This document shows positions 60,690-64,000 of a stretch of 64,000 nt of DNA, in pieces. Source of the stretch: Quillaja saponaria (Eukaryota > Streptophyta > Magnoliopsida > Fabales > Quillajaceae); NCBI GenBank assembly GCA_029379385.1, contig CM055607.1, forward strand, positions 13,578,001 to 13,642,000, written 5' to 3'. The notes below the pieces were generated by a model that ran no database searches, was not told where the DNA came from, and worked only from the letters and a program-made list of their open reading frames with translations. The translations under genes were made by a program, and so were the position numbers. The stretch's first letter is position 1; every line of letters starts with the position of its first letter.

Positions 60690-63400
60690 CTAATGATATC
60701 GTAAGACCTCAGTAAAATAAGAGCACAAAACAAAAAATTAGTTATTTATGTAACTAACTATTTGTATTAATTTCCACACAATTTTTTTTTTTAATAATTC
60801 AAATGCACCATTAAAGAAAAAAAAATAAAACTTAATTTTGGAGAATTATATAATACTCCATATGTTTCGTGGGGTTTTAAATATCCAAGCTGATGTGGAA
60901 TTGGTAAAAATCATTAAATATTGTTGGTTAAGTCTGTGCCATTGATTTATGTTGACTTGGTTAACAACTTCCATGTGGGTTGAATGGAACCGACTTGAAT
61001 TAGCACCGTATGAGCTGAGACAAACCACAAAAGAAAAGAATTTTCTCGAGAGTCAAACAAACATCAAGCCTAAAATTTAGAGGTCCTTGAGATCTGAGAA
61101 TACTGGGTTTAATTTCTATATGTTTTGGGTGATCCCACAAATTCCACGTAAGTTTGTTGTTGGTTTCTAGCCTGCTTTGTTCGTTCCATGTGATTCCACT
61201 ACCATAATTTTCTTCTTCTTCCTTTTAAAAGACACACAGATCAAATAATGAGCATGAAAACCATTCACTGAAATGAAAAGCACCATTCACACAAAGGCCA
61301 AAACAAAATGCCAAGTCGACACAGATACAAATGCAAACCCAGACACCCAGAAATGAAAAGAAATTCAGAAGAAAATCCAAGGCAAAGACAATTGATCCAA
61401 GAAAAACTTATTTTCATAGGTGACAATATAATTAGGAAGTTTATATTGCCATTAGTATAAACCGATCAAATAAAATTTTGTAGGTAATCTTGAAAACGTG
61501 GATAGTGGGTTGACATTTGGTTAAAATGTTGGGTACTTAATACCCCTACTGTTTAAGATGGGGTACTGTTCGCCATTAATTTTTAGACTCACTATTGTTA
61601 GTCAAAATAAATAAATTTTGACATACTTTTTTGATGTAATTTAATCAAAATTGAATATATAGTGTTCATACAAAATAAAAAAATTGTGAATAATGTTATA
61701 CTCTCAAACACTTATAAAAATTAAAATAAAGAATATAACATTTTTATGTATTTAATTAACTAACTACTTATACGTTTACACATAAACCTTTTTATATAAA
61801 AATTCAAAATACATCATTAAAGGACAAAAAATATATATATATTAAATTTATATTTATTATTTAATCTTTGCTCCTATTTAAAGCTTCTTCTTTTTTATTT
61901 TTTATTTTTTTTAAATGATAATTCAATTAAAATAGAATATAAAGGTTTCATACAAAAAATTATAAATTTAATCATTGAAAATAAAATCAACAACATTATT
62001 AATAATATTACCAAAAAAAAAAAAATTATAAATTTTGAAAATCTAAACTAAGTGGTTTTTGAATTAAGTCCACAAAAATATGCTTCGTATTTATCAAATC
62101 TAAATTGAAATTAAAATTTAATAGATTTAATTATTTTAATAATTAAAAAATTCTTTAAAATATTTAAACAAATTCCATAGTTTTAAATTTGATCATATAA
62201 AATAATTATTTTTTTACCACATAATAACAGAGAGACAAAAAAATTGTGTAAAAGTGAATTTAAATCGAGTTTCTAATTTTGATTTTTTATATTTTATAAA
62301 ATAAATAATTAATAATCTCACCAACTAATTTTTTTTCCTTTATATAAATATACCACTAGATCTCCCATGATAAGTTAATTTAATTTGTTGTTTCTTTTTC
62401 TTTTTTGATTTTAATTTTTGAAAAATGATATATATGGTAATTAATGAGAAACAAAACCATCAATCTTTCCCCATTAACTCTGCATTCTTCTTTTGGAATT
62501 TCCATTTGTTGTATAAAACCAAAAATTATATAAAAAACTTACACATCTAGAAAGTACAGATGGAGTTCATGGCCAGGTTGACTCTGCATTCTGTTTTTGG
62601 AATTTCTATTTGTTGTATAAAAACAGAATTATATTAAAAACTTACACATCAAGAAAGTACAGATGGGGTTCATGGCTAGGTTTGTAATTTTTCTTTCTAA
62701 TTAATTAAAATTTAGGGATTTAAACCTTGTAAGGCAAAGGTGGATTACATCATGACATGTACTTTCAAAAGTATGATATTGATTGTATTTTTGATTATAA
62801 AAGAAGTTAATATTATACCATATTTCTGTAAACTCACAATAACATATATTAGTGAAAGAGTAAATTGATCTGAAAATTATAGTTAGATATAATTGAGAAG
62901 CTAATGTGTATATATATTCTAACATACACTTAAATCATCTTTTAACTTTAAACAAAACTTGACAGTTAAGGATATATTAATAATTTAACTTCAAAAATAT
63001 CGGATTCAAGATTTTGTTTTCCAATGCATTTCTCTCTCCTCAAACATCTTCTTCATTTTCTCTTTCTACCTAGACCTAGAAGATAATTCAAAATGGTTAA
63101 GCACTCTAGACTTTTAAGTGGTTTTATTTTTTGAATGGAAAGAACACAGATTTATTAGTGAAAATAAGACTCCACGAAACCTAAAGAATAGATTTAAATG
63201 GCTTTTGTATAATGAAATAACAGGTTTTCGATTTGACCAGTGGTAAAATAAAATGTAAAGTAGTAACAAATTTCTTCTTAAATTGTTTTTATTTTTAATT
63301 TTTATCTTAATGAATTAAGCTACAAACTTAATCAAAATCCAGGGAATGTAATCTCTAGACTCTAGAGGTTTATTTCCATCTATAAATATGCATTGAATAG
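60690..63400. other. AT-rich intergenic DNA
   Basis: No gene recognised on either strand. The only clear structure is the 104-bp tandem duplication at 62477-62684. Confidence 0.6.
62477..62684. repeat. 104-bp tandem duplication, two copies
   Basis: Unit 1 (62477-62580) and unit 2 (62581-62684) both begin ACTCTGCATTCT and contain TTTGTTGTATAAAA, CTTACACATC, GAAAGTACAGATGG and GTTCATGGC. They differ by only about eight to ten substitutions or indels, so this is a fairly recent local duplication. Confidence 0.85.
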
Positions 63401-63589
63401 GCAACAACCCTTTTATCATATTCCATTCTATGCGTGATTCAATGGAATGAATATTTTTTTTATTTGGATACATATTTAGCCTCAGAATATTTATTTCATT
63501 GTGGCCATTTTATTCCATAGAAGTAAGAATCATCAAACTCACCTAGGGTATAGGATTATTCTTACTTTAATGGAATCGATTTAATTCTA

Positions 63590-63900
63590 TTTAATGATAA
63601 AAATATCATTCTAATACATAAAATAAATAATTAAATAAAATTTGTAGACTAATAAAATGATATTACAAATAAAAAATTAGTTAAATAATAAATATATGTG
63701 GTTTAATTAAATGACAAAAATATCCTTCATACCACATTAAATTATATAAAATATAAAAATAATAATAAATTAATTCATTTTAGTAAAATAACAAAAATAC
63801 TCTTCACATGATAGTAAATAATATAATTATAAACAATTAATTAATGTAAAATAAATTAATTAATTAAGTACTTTTAAACTAAAATTTTAATATTGAAGGA
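63590..63900. repeat. Diverged copy of the copia-cluster AT-rich repeat
   Basis: The order of phrases AATAATAAATATAT, AAATGACAAAAATAT, AATAATAAAT(T/C)AAT, TTAATTAATGTAAAATAAAT and TTAAACTAAAAT matches the AT-rich block of units A-C (for example 38320-38460). No copia sequence flanks it here, which suggests the AT-rich block is a mobile repeat of its own. The preceding GGAATG/CATTCC-rich sequence (63420-63590) may belong to it. Confidence 0.5.
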
Positions 63901-64000
63901 TTATCTTTGTCTTTGTTTATGTCTTGGGTTGGAACAAATTACTATAATTCGTCCTTGCCTACAAATTAGTCGATATTTTTCACAAATTATTAATAAACAA

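Noticed and set aside
1..64000. tRNA, rRNA, CRISPR array, or organelle DNA insertion
   Set aside because: No cloverleaf-type A/B boxes, rRNA-like conserved blocks, regular short repeats with spacers, or plastid/mitochondrial genes were recognised by eye; a covariance or organelle search was not possible.

Overview
The window is nuclear DNA of a flowering plant, most likely a eudicot. It is strongly AT-rich, its genes are split by GT-AG introns, and its intergenic space is full of decayed plant transposons. The four real proteins all have close plant homologues. The species cannot be named from sequence alone. Gene models below were built by hand: exon ends were placed on splice sites, and the reading phase was checked to stay open and to sum to a multiple of three.

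Layout. Positions 1-3785 hold the right-hand part of a dead hAT transposon (BED finger, catalytic-domain pieces, C-terminal dimerisation region, AACCGA-rich end). Positions 3790-8600 are AT-rich intergenic DNA with MITE-like pieces and a second hAT-like non-autonomous element. A 17-exon, + strand gene of about 19 kb (CDS 8875-28101, 1193 aa) encodes a conserved plant protein of unknown function that I recall as the Arabidopsis At3g12590 family. Its introns carry a young miniature LTR element, two LINE insertions and a TIR element, and one intron has a GC-AG boundary. Facing it is a - strand ALY/REF mRNA-export adaptor (31719-33951, 5 exons, 243 aa).

Positions 34440-41200 hold a wrecked Ty1/copia element whose pol region, with an AT-rich insertion, has been tandemly copied three times. 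Next is a RABE1 (Rab8-like) small GTPase (41728-46297, 8 exons, 216 aa), then about 2.8 kb of plain AT-rich DNA, then the E1 subunit of mitochondrial 2-oxoglutarate dehydrogenase (49874-55554, 8 exons, 1024 aa) with a Tourist-like MITE in one intron. The last 8.5 kb is a graveyard: an RTE-type LINE, an LTR retroelement relic, a broken ZAT-type zinc-finger gene, a 104-bp tandem duplication, and a distant copy of the AT-rich repeat found in the copia cluster.

The four intact genes are housekeeping in character (unknown, mRNA export, post-Golgi traffic, TCA cycle) and show no sign of working as a cluster. I found no RNA gene, CRISPR array or organised defence or metabolic system. The most informative signals are the history of the young LTR element, the GC-AG intron, the intronic MITE with perfect TSD, and the copia/AT-rich triplication.
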